NCBI GenBank assembly: GCA_040002435.1 | Contig: JBDUEM010000050.1 | Location: forward strand, 1-33,701 | Source: JANXXV01 sp040002435 | Lineage (GTDB): Bacteria; Acidobacteriota; Terriglobia; Bryobacterales; Bryobacteraceae | Reading direction: 5' to 3' | Length of the DNA stretch: 33,701 nucleotides | In this document: piece after piece, positions 15,775 through 23,905 of the stretch | Position numbering within the stretch: the stretch's first letter is position 1 | Layout: each line of letters opens with the position of its first letter | Made by a program: the position numbers and the translations under genes | Notes under the pieces: generated by a model | The model's input: only the letters and a program-made list of their open reading frames with translations | The model's database searches: none | What the model was told of the DNA's origin: nothing

Positions 15775-17669
15775 GAAGCCCTCCGCAGCGGACGATCGGC
15801 AACCGGATGCTCAACTCCCGCCAGGTGCATTCGGGTGCGCCCGAACAGCAGCCATTCCATCAGCAAGCCTAGGCCTCCAAGCACGGCTAGGGCAGGCCAG
15901 AGATCCCTGGCGGAGGCCTCCATTACTCTCAGAGGCGTACCGCGTCTGGCGGATAGCGGTGGTTGCCACACGGCCTCCCCCACCTCCGGCAGTGTGAGCG
16001 AATAGACTTGCTCCCTATCGGCGGTAATTACCCGCACGGTCCCCGGTGTACCGGAGAAAAAGCGCAGACTATGCCCATTGATCGTAAACGGGAGGTTTTG
16101 CTGGTTAGAGGAGATCACCTTCACGTCTGCCGCTTCCACTCCGGATTCCAGCGGCACGGTTACCGTGCCCGCCGTCCCTCCGTAAACTTCCCACCGGCGG
16201 AATGCTGCCGGATCCATCCAGCGCAAAATGTTGGCGAAGAGCAAGGGGGTGGTGAGATCGAAACGCATGGCGGATTTTCCAGGGTGGAAACCAAGTACGA
16301 CCAGACGCGCTGGAGAAGGACGCGCTAAAATCACCGGCCCTCCCTCCACCTCGGCCACGGAAATATCGCCGGCGGCCGGCGCGAACACCTCCGAGGATTC
16401 TAGTTTCCATTGTTTCGTGCGAAGCCCTGCGCCAAGGTCATGATCGGATTTCCAGCGCACCACGGGTGCGTTTGTGACCGTAGTGCGTACCGCAACCGGC
16501 GACCCTTGCGCTGGAGGAGCGATCCAAAGAATGCCTCCCTTCGGCAGTTGGGCCGGATGGAAACGGTCGAGGATGGTAATACGGGCATCCCCGTCCGCCT
16601 TGTACTTGGACGGCGAAATGTAGGAAGCTTCCACCAGCGCGTTCGCTGCCAGGACTGGCCTTAGTAATTCCGGTTCATCCGTATACACATCTACCTTCAG
16701 CGGCTTTTGAGAGGGGAGTTCCAGAATAGCCCGGTTGTCTTCCGCAAGCGCATCGTCGATCAGTAACCGCACCTCCAGCCAGCCCGCGGCACGTGTGCGG
16801 AAAGTAAAGGTAGCCTCTTCATCCTTTCCGGGCGCCAACTGCAGCCGGCGGCTGCCAACGATCGCCCCGCCGAACTGAAGACCAACGGGCACGCTCCTCG
16901 CGACGGTCCCGTAGTTTCGCACCGAAAGAAAAACTTCCCAAAGACCGGGATCGGCAATGGAGCGGCGCAGGCCGATCTTTCGCAGGCCGCAATTTTCCAC
17001 CACATCTTTGATCGGCAGTACCCGGAAGTTGGCAACCGAAGTAGCTTGCAGCGCGCCGTCGGACTCGAGCACGCGGCCCGTGCCCGCATACACGATTTCT
17101 CCGGCGCTCGACGCATGCAGCTTTTCTACTTGCGTAGCGAATGCCAGCGCCTGTTCCAGATTCAGTGCGGCAGCGCCGGGACGTGATTCCCGAATCGCTT
17201 CTTCAATAATCTGCCGGTTCGATTCCAGTCCTGTAGCTGGTGTGGCCAGCCCGTCGGCGCGAACCAACATGACCCGGTCTGAGGAGGGCAATGCCCGCAC
17301 GTAGGCCTGGGCAGCCGACTTTCCCTGGTCCAACAGCGTTCCGCCTCGGGTGCGGGCCGCCGTCCAGGACGACGTGTCCAGAATCAGCACATGATCCCGA
17401 CCGCTTTTTTCACGGCTTCCCAACCGGAGTTGCGCGATGGCCAGCAGTAGCAGAGCAATACTGATGAGTTGCAAAATCAGCGAGAGCGGCTGCTGGATCT
17501 TTCGCCGGTGCTTTTGTACCGTAGGCTGCTCCGTGCTGACCCAAAAGCGGAGCGTCGCAACTTTCTGCTTTCTGCGCGAACGATTCAACAGATAGAGCGT
17601 AACCACCAGCGCGGACGCCGCTCCGAACAGCGCCATGAACTCCATCATGCTGAGATTGAGGAAAAACAT
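15771..17669 (-). CDS. BatA-like membrane protein with degenerate VWA domain
   Basis: 632 residues. The N terminus (MALFGAASALVVTLYLLNRSR, then VATLRFW and a basic stretch before a second TM at about 62-80) is the Aerotolerance/BatA N-terminal domain. The following VWA-like domain has DTSSW at 98-102 in place of DxSxS, so the MIDAS is incomplete. The periplasmic part contains a CARDB-like beta segment (LWEVFLSVRNYGTVARSVPVGLQFGG seen in pieces) and a domain resembling an inactive amidotransferase. A C-terminal TM (LWPALAVLGGLGLLMEWLLF) follows. ATG 17669 starts 6 nt after the DUF58 stop; an alternative ATG is at residue 8. It overlaps the next gene by ATGA, indicating one operon. Confidence 0.88.
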   Translation of the reverse strand: MFFLNLSMMEFMALFGAASALVVTLYLLNRSRRKQKVATLRFWVSTEQPTVQKHRRKIQQPLSLILQLISIALLLLAIAQLRLGSREKSGRDHVLILDTSSWTAARTRGGTLLDQGKSAAQAYVRALPSSDRVMLVRADGLATPATGLESNRQIIEEAIRESRPGAAALNLEQALAFATQVEKLHASSAGEIVYAGTGRVLESDGALQATSVANFRVLPIKDVVENCGLRKIGLRRSIADPGLWEVFLSVRNYGTVARSVPVGLQFGGAIVGSRRLQLAPGKDEEATFTFRTRAAGWLEVRLLIDDALAEDNRAILELPSQKPLKVDVYTDEPELLRPVLAANALVEASYISPSKYKADGDARITILDRFHPAQLPKGGILWIAPPAQGSPVAVRTTVTNAPVVRWKSDHDLGAGLRTKQWKLESSEVFAPAAGDISVAEVEGGPVILARPSPARLVVLGFHPGKSAMRFDLTTPLLFANILRWMDPAAFRRWEVYGGTAGTVTVPLESGVEAADVKVISSNQQNLPFTINGHSLRFFSGTPGTVRVITADREQVYSLTLPEVGEAVWQPPLSARRGTPLRVMEASARDLWPALAVLGGLGLLMEWLLFGRTRMHLAGVEHPVADRPLRRAS

Positions 17670-17675
17670 GCGCCC

Positions 17676-18560
17676 CTACTGAACTCCTCCCGCCCTGATA
17701 ATTGGGCCAAAAATGGCGTCTTCAACCGGCAGCGCCGTGGGAAAGCCAATGTAGCGGCCTCCATTCCGTTGCGCCATGATTTGCAGCCTGCGCGCATATT
17801 CATCGAACGCCGTCGTGTAACGAAGCCGGGCCCCGGCGTCCAAATCCATTTCCATGTGACTTCCCGTTTCGGCGTCGATCAACTCCAGTTCCCCGTCCCA
17901 GGGCGGCTCGCGATCCTCGGGCGCCCATAAGTGGATCAGGAGCAATTCATGCCCGAACTCGGCCAGATACTGTAGCGGTTTCTCGGCATCCTCGGTATCC
18001 ATGAAATCCGATATCACCACTACCAGGCCGCGCTGTGGATAAGTGGAGACGAATTCCCGCGCCACCTGCAGATAACTGGTGTGTCCACCTGCTTCCAGGC
18101 CGGTGAGAAAATTGACGGCGGGAACAAAGCGGTGACGCCCTCCACTGCATTGAAATGAATCGCCGAGTGATTCCCGAAAGGGCTGCAGGCAAATCGTATC
18201 CAGGCGAACCAGCCCTACATAGCAAAGTGCGGCCGCCAGTTTGCGCGCGTACTCGAACTTCGTGATGGCGCCGAGAGACATGGATCCGCTGGTATCAAGA
18301 AGGACGCGCACCGGAATTCGCGGTTCCACCTGAAACATTTTCAGGAAAAGCTTGTCCAGCCGCATGTAGGCGCGCCAGTTGACGGCACGCATATCGTCAC
18401 CCTGGTGAAAATGGCGGTGGTCCAGAAACTCCTGCCCAGGTCCGGCAAAGCGAGAGGCGTTGTGCCCGCCCACCAGTCCTGGAAAGGACTTCTGCCAGTA
18501 AATGGTCAGCCGTTCGAGTTTTTCGAGAAACTTCTGGTCAATCAACGGCTCACGCGCCAT
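17676..18560 (-). CDS. DUF58 domain protein
   Basis: 294 residues, cytoplasmic, no signal. The DUF58 hallmark is at about residues 40-67: GPGQEFLDHRHFHQGDD followed by RAVNWRAYMR. A VWA-like domain follows with intact MIDAS DTSGS at 89-93 and a later VVISDFMDTEDAEKPL. In the Bat and MoxR-linked operons DUF58 proteins work with the ATPase; the chemistry is not known. ATG 18560 is 19 nt after the MoxR stop, and the end is 6 nt before the BatA-like gene. All catalytic-looking residues of the family are present and the length is normal. Confidence 0.93.
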   Translation of the reverse strand: MAREPLIDQKFLEKLERLTIYWQKSFPGLVGGHNASRFAGPGQEFLDHRHFHQGDDMRAVNWRAYMRLDKLFLKMFQVEPRIPVRVLLDTSGSMSLGAITKFEYARKLAAALCYVGLVRLDTICLQPFRESLGDSFQCSGGRHRFVPAVNFLTGLEAGGHTSYLQVAREFVSTYPQRGLVVVISDFMDTEDAEKPLQYLAEFGHELLLIHLWAPEDREPPWDGELELIDAETGSHMEMDLDAGARLRYTTAFDEYARRLQIMAQRNGGRYIGFPTALPVEDAIFGPIIRAGGVQ

Positions 18561-18579
18561 TTCGACTCCTGGACAAAGT

Positions 18580-19569
18580 TTACACCGCGGCGGCGGTCAC
18601 GCTTTGCACAATTTTTTCGAGGAGCGTTTCGGGAGTCTGTCCGTCGGCATGAGCATCGAAATTTAGGATGATGCGGTGACGAAGAACGGCGCTGGCCACA
18701 GATCGCAAATCGTCGGTACTCAAATTGAAGCGGTTATTCATCAGTGCGTGAACGCGTCCGCATTCCACCAGTGCTTGAGCGCCGCGCGGGGAACTGCCAT
18801 AACGGATATAGCGATTCGCCAAATCGTGTGCTCCGGCAGTTCCGGGCTGGGTGGCCATCACCATATCGACGGCATACTCCTGAACATGCGGCGCCACCAA
18901 GATCTGCCGGCACACCGAGCGCAGTTGCAGAATTCCTTCCCGGTCGAGAACCTGCGAAAGTGGCGTCTCTTCCCTCTGGATGGTGCGTTCTACGATATGG
19001 CTCAGGTCGGCGCGGGATGGATAGGTTACCAGGATCTTCATGAGGAACCGGTCCAATTGTGCCTCCGGCAGCGGGTAGGTGCCTTCCATCTCGATGGGAT
19101 TCTGAGTTGCCATCACCAGAAAGGGCGCTTCCAGCTCATGCGTGGTGGTGCCACTGGTGACTGTTCGCTCCTGCATCGCCTCCAGCAGGGCGGACTGCGT
19201 CTTCGGAGTGGCGCGGTTGATCTCATCGGCCAGCACCAGATTGGAAAAGATAGGGCCGGGCTGAAAGCGGAGGTTCTTGCTGCCGCGATCATCCGTCTCG
19301 ATCATCATGCTGCCGACGATGTCTGCGGGCATCAGATCGGGAGTGAACTGAATGCGCGAATACCGCAGGTGGAGGACGCGCCCCAGGGTCCGGAGCAACG
19401 TTGTCTTCCCCAGCCCAGGCACTCCTTCCAGTAGCACGTGCCCCCCAGCCACCAGGCAGATCAGCACGCCGTCCACTACTTCGCGCTGACCCACGATAAT
19501 TTTTCCTACTTCGTTGCGAACCTGATCGAGCCGGGAAACGGCAAGCTGGAGATCTGTGTCTGTGGGCAC
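18580..19569 (-). CDS. MoxR-family AAA+ ATPase
   Basis: 329 residues, cytoplasmic. Walker A GVPGLGKTT at 49-57, Walker B LVLADE at 111-116 followed by NRATPKTQSALLEAM, and the sensor-1 region MATQNPIEMEGTYPLPEAQLDRF, seen here in two overlapping pieces, are diagnostic of MoxR. The lid domain includes ASPRG-like 'GSSPRGAQAL'. MoxR ATPases act as chaperones that activate or load metal on partner proteins, usually VWA proteins, and here three VWA-type genes follow directly. The start is GTG 19569. The gap to the upstream membrane protein is 33 nt. Confidence 0.96.
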   Translation of the reverse strand: MPTDTDLQLAVSRLDQVRNEVGKIIVGQREVVDGVLICLVAGGHVLLEGVPGLGKTTLLRTLGRVLHLRYSRIQFTPDLMPADIVGSMMIETDDRGSKNLRFQPGPIFSNLVLADEINRATPKTQSALLEAMQERTVTSGTTTHELEAPFLVMATQNPIEMEGTYPLPEAQLDRFLMKILVTYPSRADLSHIVERTIQREETPLSQVLDREGILQLRSVCRQILVAPHVQEYAVDMVMATQPGTAGAHDLANRYIRYGSSPRGAQALVECGRVHALMNNRFNLSTDDLRSVASAVLRHRIILNFDAHADGQTPETLLEKIVQSVTAAAV

Positions 19570-19602
19570 AAATCTATTCTAAAGCAGTTGGAGTGAAATC
19601 TC

Positions 19603-20133
19603 TTACGAAGAACTACCGACGGCGATTCTTTCGCCCATCGTGTTGGCCAGGTGACTGACAATCGACGTCATTTCCAGCAGTGCGCCGCGCGTATGGTCGC
19701 TGGAAAAACGCCGAGATAAGGCGCACCAGATACTGAGCAGCCGAAAATCGATCATCAGCATGCGGTTCTCAAGAGACCTTTCCGATGCCGCGTCGCTGGA
19801 GACGTTCTCCAGGAGGTAAGTCAGCAGCCGGTAATCGCGATCCAAAGATTGATGGATCTTATCGAGTGGCGCCAGCGGCGGGTCGCTCATCAAGGACTCG
19901 TGCGTCTCGCGAAAGGTCAGATGATTCGCTGAGGCTACATCCGAGGCGTAGTCGCGCGATGTCTTTGCGCTCAGTATCAACACGCAGGTGTACCTGAACC
20001 AATATAGGAACAGAGTAAGTGAGACTCCGATGATGAAAACACTGACTAGCAAATGGTTGTCCGTTAAAGAGCTTACTTTCATCCTACTTGCAGTCAGGCT
20101 CGGATTCAAGAGAAAAGCATACGTAGACAACAT
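19603..20133 (-). CDS. Single-TM protein of unknown function
   Basis: 176 residues from ATG 20133, or 159 from ATG 20082 (MKVSSLTDNHLLVSVFIIGV). One TM helix (VSVFIIGVSLTLFLYWFRYTCVLIL) lies near the N terminus. A soluble, mostly helical cytoplasmic part follows, with LDKIHQSLDRDYRLLTYLLE and LMIDFRLLSIWCALSRRF; no catalytic motif or named domain is recognisable. It sits between the CYTH gene (43 nt upstream) and moxR (33 nt downstream) and is read in the same direction. By context it could anchor or regulate the MoxR complex, but that is a guess. Confidence 0.7.
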   Translation of the reverse strand: MLSTYAFLLNPSLTASRMKVSSLTDNHLLVSVFIIGVSLTLFLYWFRYTCVLILSAKTSRDYASDVASANHLTFRETHESLMSDPPLAPLDKIHQSLDRDYRLLTYLLENVSSDAASERSLENRMLMIDFRLLSIWCALSRRFSSDHTRGALLEMTSIVSHLANTMGERIAVGSSS

Positions 20134-20176
20134 TAGTATCTCGCCTTACCATCACGTAGTCTCTAAGGGCTTCACC

Positions 20177-20746
20177 TTACGTCCCGAACAGCATGTCTCT
20201 GGGGGCCCCTAAATTTACCCCACTGTATTCGCTGTACAATTTCCCATAGCTTTCAATGATATACAAAGAGGGAGAAAACCCCAGTCGGTCTGCAGTGCCA
20301 TCTATCCAACTTCCTGGACCCTCAAGCTCTAGGAAAACGCCGATCGGCGTCTCATCTAAAGTAATGGTACCAGATTCGAGGGTACTAGTGAATTCCGTTC
20401 TGTATTTCTCGTATCGAAACACCTCTTGATATCCAAGCTGAAGAAGCAGTCCTTCCGCGCTGCCAAAATCGGAAACCATGACTTCATATTCGGGGCGCGA
20501 CTTGTGTTTCCCGGCAGAAACCGGACCTTTCACGGTCATTGTGAATAAGGACGCCGTCCTCCGGAGCCGGAGCAACAGACCGCCCCGCCTCAGGGTCAGA
20601 TCCGGCGTATCGAAAATGACGTTCACTTCCAGCACCCTGGGAACGGAGATCGCATAACCCGACTGAAGCAGCAGCGCACGGGCAGATTCCGCATCGGAAA
20701 CGCGAAGCTTTATTTCGGTTTCGTAATTGGACTCGGAACGCGACAT
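20177..20746 (-). CDS. CYTH-domain protein (class IV adenylate cyclase / triphosphate tunnel type)
   Basis: 189 residues. The N-terminal YETEIKLRV contains the ExExK motif (E9, E11, K13) that binds the triphosphate and metal in CYTH tunnel enzymes. Alternating charged strands follow: VNVIFDTPDLTLRRGG, LLLRLRR, MTVKGP and the later YRTEFT, GTITLDETPIGVFLELEG, typical of the beta-barrel. Substrates in the family are ATP (cyclase), thiamine triphosphate or inorganic triphosphate; the sequence alone does not decide. ATG 20746 has no good ribosome-binding site. The gene is the probable first member of the MoxR operon, upstream of the tRNA-Arg on the opposite strand. Confidence 0.88.
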   Translation of the reverse strand: MSRSESNYETEIKLRVSDAESARALLLQSGYAISVPRVLEVNVIFDTPDLTLRRGGLLLRLRRTASLFTMTVKGPVSAGKHKSRPEYEVMVSDFGSAEGLLLQLGYQEVFRYEKYRTEFTSTLESGTITLDETPIGVFLELEGPGSWIDGTADRLGFSPSLYIIESYGKLYSEYSGVNLGAPRDMLFGT

Positions 20747-20780
20747 ATAAGGAGGGAATCAGTTATTATGATACCAGTGT

Positions 20781-20857
20781 GCGCCCGTAGCTCAGCCGGA
20801 TAGAGCGACTGGCTTCGAACCAGTAGGCCGGGGGTTCGAGTCCCTCCGGGCGCACCA
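20781..20857 (+). tRNA. tRNA-Arg (anticodon TCG)
   Basis: Acceptor arms GCGCCCG (20781-20787) and CGGGCGC (20847-20853) pair fully; A and an encoded CCA follow. The D arm is GCTCAGCCGGATAGAGC. The anticodon stem is ACTGG/CCAGT with loop CTTCGAA, anticodon TCG at 20815-20817. The T arm carries GTTCGAGTC. The TCG anticodon reads CGA and CGG arginine codons. No integrase or attachment duplication was seen around it. Confidence 0.97.
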
Positions 20858-21438
20858 GAACCTTCACCGCGGAGCGTCTGCCTCATCTTCCTTGCATGAC
20901 GGGCACTCCCTCGGGGTCACCATCTACCCTCAACCAAATGAAACGTTGTCGTCCGGAGTCATCAATAGTCCGATCCATCCATCCCCGCGACGTAGTCGAT
21001 TCGGCAGTGAAAAATGCGAACCAACGCAGCCACGAGCCCTTTGGCATAGCCCCTTTCGCTGCGGCGTCGCAGGATTCAGGTTGGCACGTTGCCCACCGGC
21101 TTGTATTTCATGCGCCTCGTCAGCTCGAATCCAAACGACCGCTCTGGTACCGACAGCCTACGAATTAATCCGGGTTTTCCCCCACATCAGTAGTGGGCTA
21201 CCCGCGCTTGTAGCTACCCTTCGGGCAGAAAGCCGGAATTTGCGGGTAACCCGTGGTGGGTCAATGGGTTTTACCTCCTTACTACCAGCTTTTCCAAGAT
21301 CCTAGGAATATGCCACTTGCTTCACTTCGTACTACGGTACAAACCTCGTGCAAATAGGTACTACGGGCTATTGATGAAAATCCCATACCGGGTTAACTTG
21401 GTCTTGCCGACACACAGTGTCAAAGGAGCAATCATAAA
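20858..21438 (+). other. Gene-free region between tRNA-Arg and the Flp pilin
   Basis: About 580 bases without an assignable gene. Frames on the plus strand (for example 20892-21305) have no recognisable domain and no ribosome-binding site. The right half holds several inverted repeats (listed separately) and would be a long 5' leader of the pilin gene. No clear promoter could be placed. Confidence 0.5.
21181..21281 (+). promoter_or_regulatory. Possible structured leader with anti-Shine-Dalgarno
   Basis: Three local pairings occur: CCCAC/GTGGG (21181-21185 with 21193-21197), TACCCGC/GCGGGTA (21199-21205 with 21242-21248) and ACCC/GGGT (21249-21252 with 21258-21261). Just after them, ACCTCCTTA (21273-21281) matches the 3' end of 16S rRNA and could pair with the pilin ribosome-binding site AAGGAG (21423-21428). 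It does not match a riboswitch class I know. The folding is inferred by eye. Confidence 0.35.
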
Positions 21439-21633
21439 ATGAAAAAGATTACTAACCTCGTCTGGAACCTCAGAATGTGGAAAGAAACGCGCGCTCAGGA
21501 CCTCATTGAGTACGCATTGATGGCCGGCTTCGTAGCCGTTGCCGCTGGCGCGATCATGCCTGGTGTAGCCTCGCAGATCAGCGTCATCTTCTCCAAGGTC
21601 AGCAGCGCCCTCACGGCCGCTGGTGGTTCCTAA
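21439..21633 (+). CDS. Flp-family type IVb pilin
   Basis: 64-residue prepilin. A short basic leader (MKKITNLVWNLRMWKETRA) is followed by QDLIEYALMAGFVAVAAGAI, the hydrophobic helix of Flp/Fap pilins with the Glu-Tyr pair that follows the cleavage site. In most Flp pilins the residue before the cleavage point is Gly; here it is Ala. Processed by a TadV-type prepilin peptidase, such pilins form thin adhesive fibres made by the Tad system, none of which is in the window. The ribosome-binding site AAGGAG lies 10 nt before ATG. The gene stands alone and ends at a strong terminator. Confidence 0.92.
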   Translation: MKKITNLVWNLRMWKETRAQDLIEYALMAGFVAVAAGAIMPGVASQISVIFSKVSSALTAAGGS

Positions 21634-21654
21634 ACCATTTACTAAACAATTCTA

Positions 21655-21691
21655 GAGGCTGGGTCCATAATCCAGCCTCCACGTTTTTTTT
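21655..21691 (+). terminator. Intrinsic terminator of the pilin gene
   Basis: GAGGCTGG (21655-21662) and CCAGCCTC (21672-21679) form an 8-bp GC-rich stem with a 9-base loop, followed after CACG by eight T (21684-21691). It lies about 20 nt after the pilin stop. A second T8 run at about 21734 has no clear hairpin. Confidence 0.88.
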
Positions 21692-21821
21692 AAATTTTCG
21701 CTCGTCTGCGAAATTATTTCCTTCCGCCTCCGTTTTTTTTACATATTTACTGATTTTTAGCTTTGACGCTCGATTTTCTGCATTCCTCGAACCTGCAAAC
21801 TGTCTCGCCGTGATCCGGCAA

Positions 21822-23786
21822 CTATTCCACTAAACCGAGGCTGATAACGTTCGATCCGGCGGCAAAGGAAACGTACTGCTTTCCATCGAACATGTAGGTC
21901 ATCGGCGAGGCTTTCAGCAACTGGTTCGTCTGGAAACTGAAAAGCCGCTTCCCGTTCGTGGCGTCTACCGCCGCCAGCGCTCCACTCTCATCTCCGAAGA
22001 TGACAACGCCACCCGCCGTTGACAAGGCACCGCTCCACGACAAGGCTTGGCCTGGTTCCTGAACTTCCCACACAATTTTGCCGGTTTGAATATCGATGGC
22101 CCGTAGCACCTTCAGCCCCGGATCTCCCGGCACATTCCGGCCCGACCCGCCCTGATAACCGCGCCCCGCCTGCCACTCCGTGTAATTTTTCCGGTACACA
22201 GCGCATTTATCGAGCGCCTGAACATAAAATAGTCCCGTGGCGGGGTTGAACGCAGTGGAATGCCAGTTTGCGGCGCCTTCCACTGCGGGACACGCGGTGT
22301 TGCCTTCGGTAGTAGGTTCCTGGCCAGGTACAGCAATCGGCCGGCCATCGGCTCCAATCCCCGTGGCCCAGGTGAGTTTCTTAGTAAATGGTTTGCCCAG
22401 CAACAGCTTTCCATCAGTCCGGTCCAGAACGTAGAAAAATCCGTTTCGATTCGCCTGAAGAAGCAGTTTGCGCGGCTTCCCCTGCCACAGCGTATCCACC
22501 AGCAGAACCGGTTCGGTAGCATCCCAATCCCAAACATCGTGCGGAGTGAACTGGTAATACCATTTCAACTTTCCGGTCTTTCGATCCAGCGCCAGCACGG
22601 AGCACGAGTAGAGATTGTCTCCCGAACGATGGTCCCCATTGAAATCGTCGCCCGGATTTCCGGTCTGCCAGTAAATAGTGTCCAGCACAGGATCATAGGA
22701 ACCGGTAAACCAGGAAACAGCACCCGGGTGATGGAGGTCCAGTCCTTTCCAGGATTCCGCGTGAGGATCGCCCGGCAGCGGCGCGTTCCAGTGCCGCCAG
22801 ACTTCCTTCCCGGTAGCCTGATCGAAAGCAGCGACAAATCCGCGCGCCCCCTCATCCCCGCCGGCCGTTCCGGAAACCACAAGATCTCCGACCGCGAGCG
22901 GGGCCGACGTGGCGTTATAGTTCAGGTGCCAATCGGCCATCTCCGTCTCCCACAGCAGTACGCCCGTGTGGCGGTTGAGGCTGATGATGTGCGCATTGTC
23001 GGTGACCATAAAGAGGCGATCCCCCACAACCGAAACGCCGCGGTTAATACCGCCAGCCGCATTTCCAGTCAGGTTTCGAGTCCGCGGCCGGATGTAGTGC
23101 CAAACCTGCCGGCCGGTTCCCGCGTCCACGGCGTAGCACTCGTTTGCACTGGTTACGTACATCAGCCCCTCCACTACCACCGGCGTTCCCTGCAGACGCG
23201 AGGTGTTGGGAAGAGAAAAAACCCATTTGGGCGCTAGCCTGGAGATATTGGCAGGTGTGATCTGCTTGAGGGCACTGTGCCGGTTTCCGCTAAGCTGCCC
23301 ATTGTAATGCGGCCAATCCGCCTGTGAGGTCACCTCGCGGTACTTCTCGCCGACCGGGCGCAGCAGATGCATCCGCTTGTCGTCGGTCTGGAGTTGCATG
23401 TCCTCGAAACTGCGTCCAAAGACCAGCCCTTCCAGCGTCTGACCATTGACCAGGGTTACCTTCCCGCGGACCGGTGTGAAACCAAAGCCGCGACGGGGGC
23501 GCAGCGATCTCAGGAAAGTAATGATCTCCGTATTCTCCTCCGGCGTTAGCTTGAATGCCGGCATCCCGCGGTCCGGAAAGCCTTGGCGCAGGATGTCCGT
23601 CAGATCGGTGTCGGTCCGTGCCTGCAAACGACCCACGATGGGCGGCCCCAGTTCACCTCCCGTCCCGTCGCCGCCATGGCAGGCGGCGCAGCGGCTTTCA
23701 AACTGCTTCCGTCCTGCCGCGGTATCCTGTGCCAGAACAACTCCAGCAGCGAGGGCGAAAGAGAATACTAACGTGAGGGATCGCAT
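21822..23786 (-). CDS. PQQ-dependent dehydrogenase with N-terminal cytochrome c domain
   Basis: From ATG 23786, 654 residues. A signal peptide (MRSLTLVFSFALAAGVVLAQ) is followed by a cytochrome c domain with haem motif CAACH at 33-37 and likely Met ligand in RGMPAF at about 74-79. A short beta segment (KVTLVNGQTLEGLVFG) follows. The rest is an eight-bladed quinoprotein propeller: NTSRLQGTPVVVEGLMYV, repeated tryptophan-docking patterns, FTPHDVWDWDATEPVLL and CPAVEGAANWHSTAFNP. It is a periplasmic alcohol or sugar oxidase of the quinohaemoprotein type; the substrate is not readable. The frame opens at 23837 but the added residues precede the signal peptide. It is divergent from the penicillin-binding protein gene. 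Confidence 0.9.
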   Translation of the reverse strand: MRSLTLVFSFALAAGVVLAQDTAAGRKQFESRCAACHGGDGTGGELGPPIVGRLQARTDTDLTDILRQGFPDRGMPAFKLTPEENTEIITFLRSLRPRRGFGFTPVRGKVTLVNGQTLEGLVFGRSFEDMQLQTDDKRMHLLRPVGEKYREVTSQADWPHYNGQLSGNRHSALKQITPANISRLAPKWVFSLPNTSRLQGTPVVVEGLMYVTSANECYAVDAGTGRQVWHYIRPRTRNLTGNAAGGINRGVSVVGDRLFMVTDNAHIISLNRHTGVLLWETEMADWHLNYNATSAPLAVGDLVVSGTAGGDEGARGFVAAFDQATGKEVWRHWNAPLPGDPHAESWKGLDLHHPGAVSWFTGSYDPVLDTIYWQTGNPGDDFNGDHRSGDNLYSCSVLALDRKTGKLKWYYQFTPHDVWDWDATEPVLLVDTLWQGKPRKLLLQANRNGFFYVLDRTDGKLLLGKPFTKKLTWATGIGADGRPIAVPGQEPTTEGNTACPAVEGAANWHSTAFNPATGLFYVQALDKCAVYRKNYTEWQAGRGYQGGSGRNVPGDPGLKVLRAIDIQTGKIVWEVQEPGQALSWSGALSTAGGVVIFGDESGALAAVDATNGKRLFSFQTNQLLKASPMTYMFDGKQYVSFAAGSNVISLGLVE

Positions 23787-23905
23787 AGTTTGAATGGGTG
23801 GAATCCAGCTTTTTGAAAGGAAATCATATCGTATCATCCCAAAGGTGCAAGAACTGCGGCTTCGCTGCGCTTCCGTGCGAGAATTGAAGTGCTAGGAATT
23901 CATTA

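Noticed and set aside
20781..20857. tRNA-Arg as an integration site of a mobile element
   Set aside because: No integrase, no direct repeat of the tRNA 3' end downstream, and normal flanking genes.
21199..21261. Cyclic di-GMP riboswitch upstream of the pilin
   Set aside because: The stems do not carry the conserved sequence of GEMM-I or GEMM-II as I know it.
20892..21305. 137-codon plus-strand frame after tRNA-Arg
   Set aside because: No domain or ribosome-binding site and it runs through the inverted repeats of the pilin leader.
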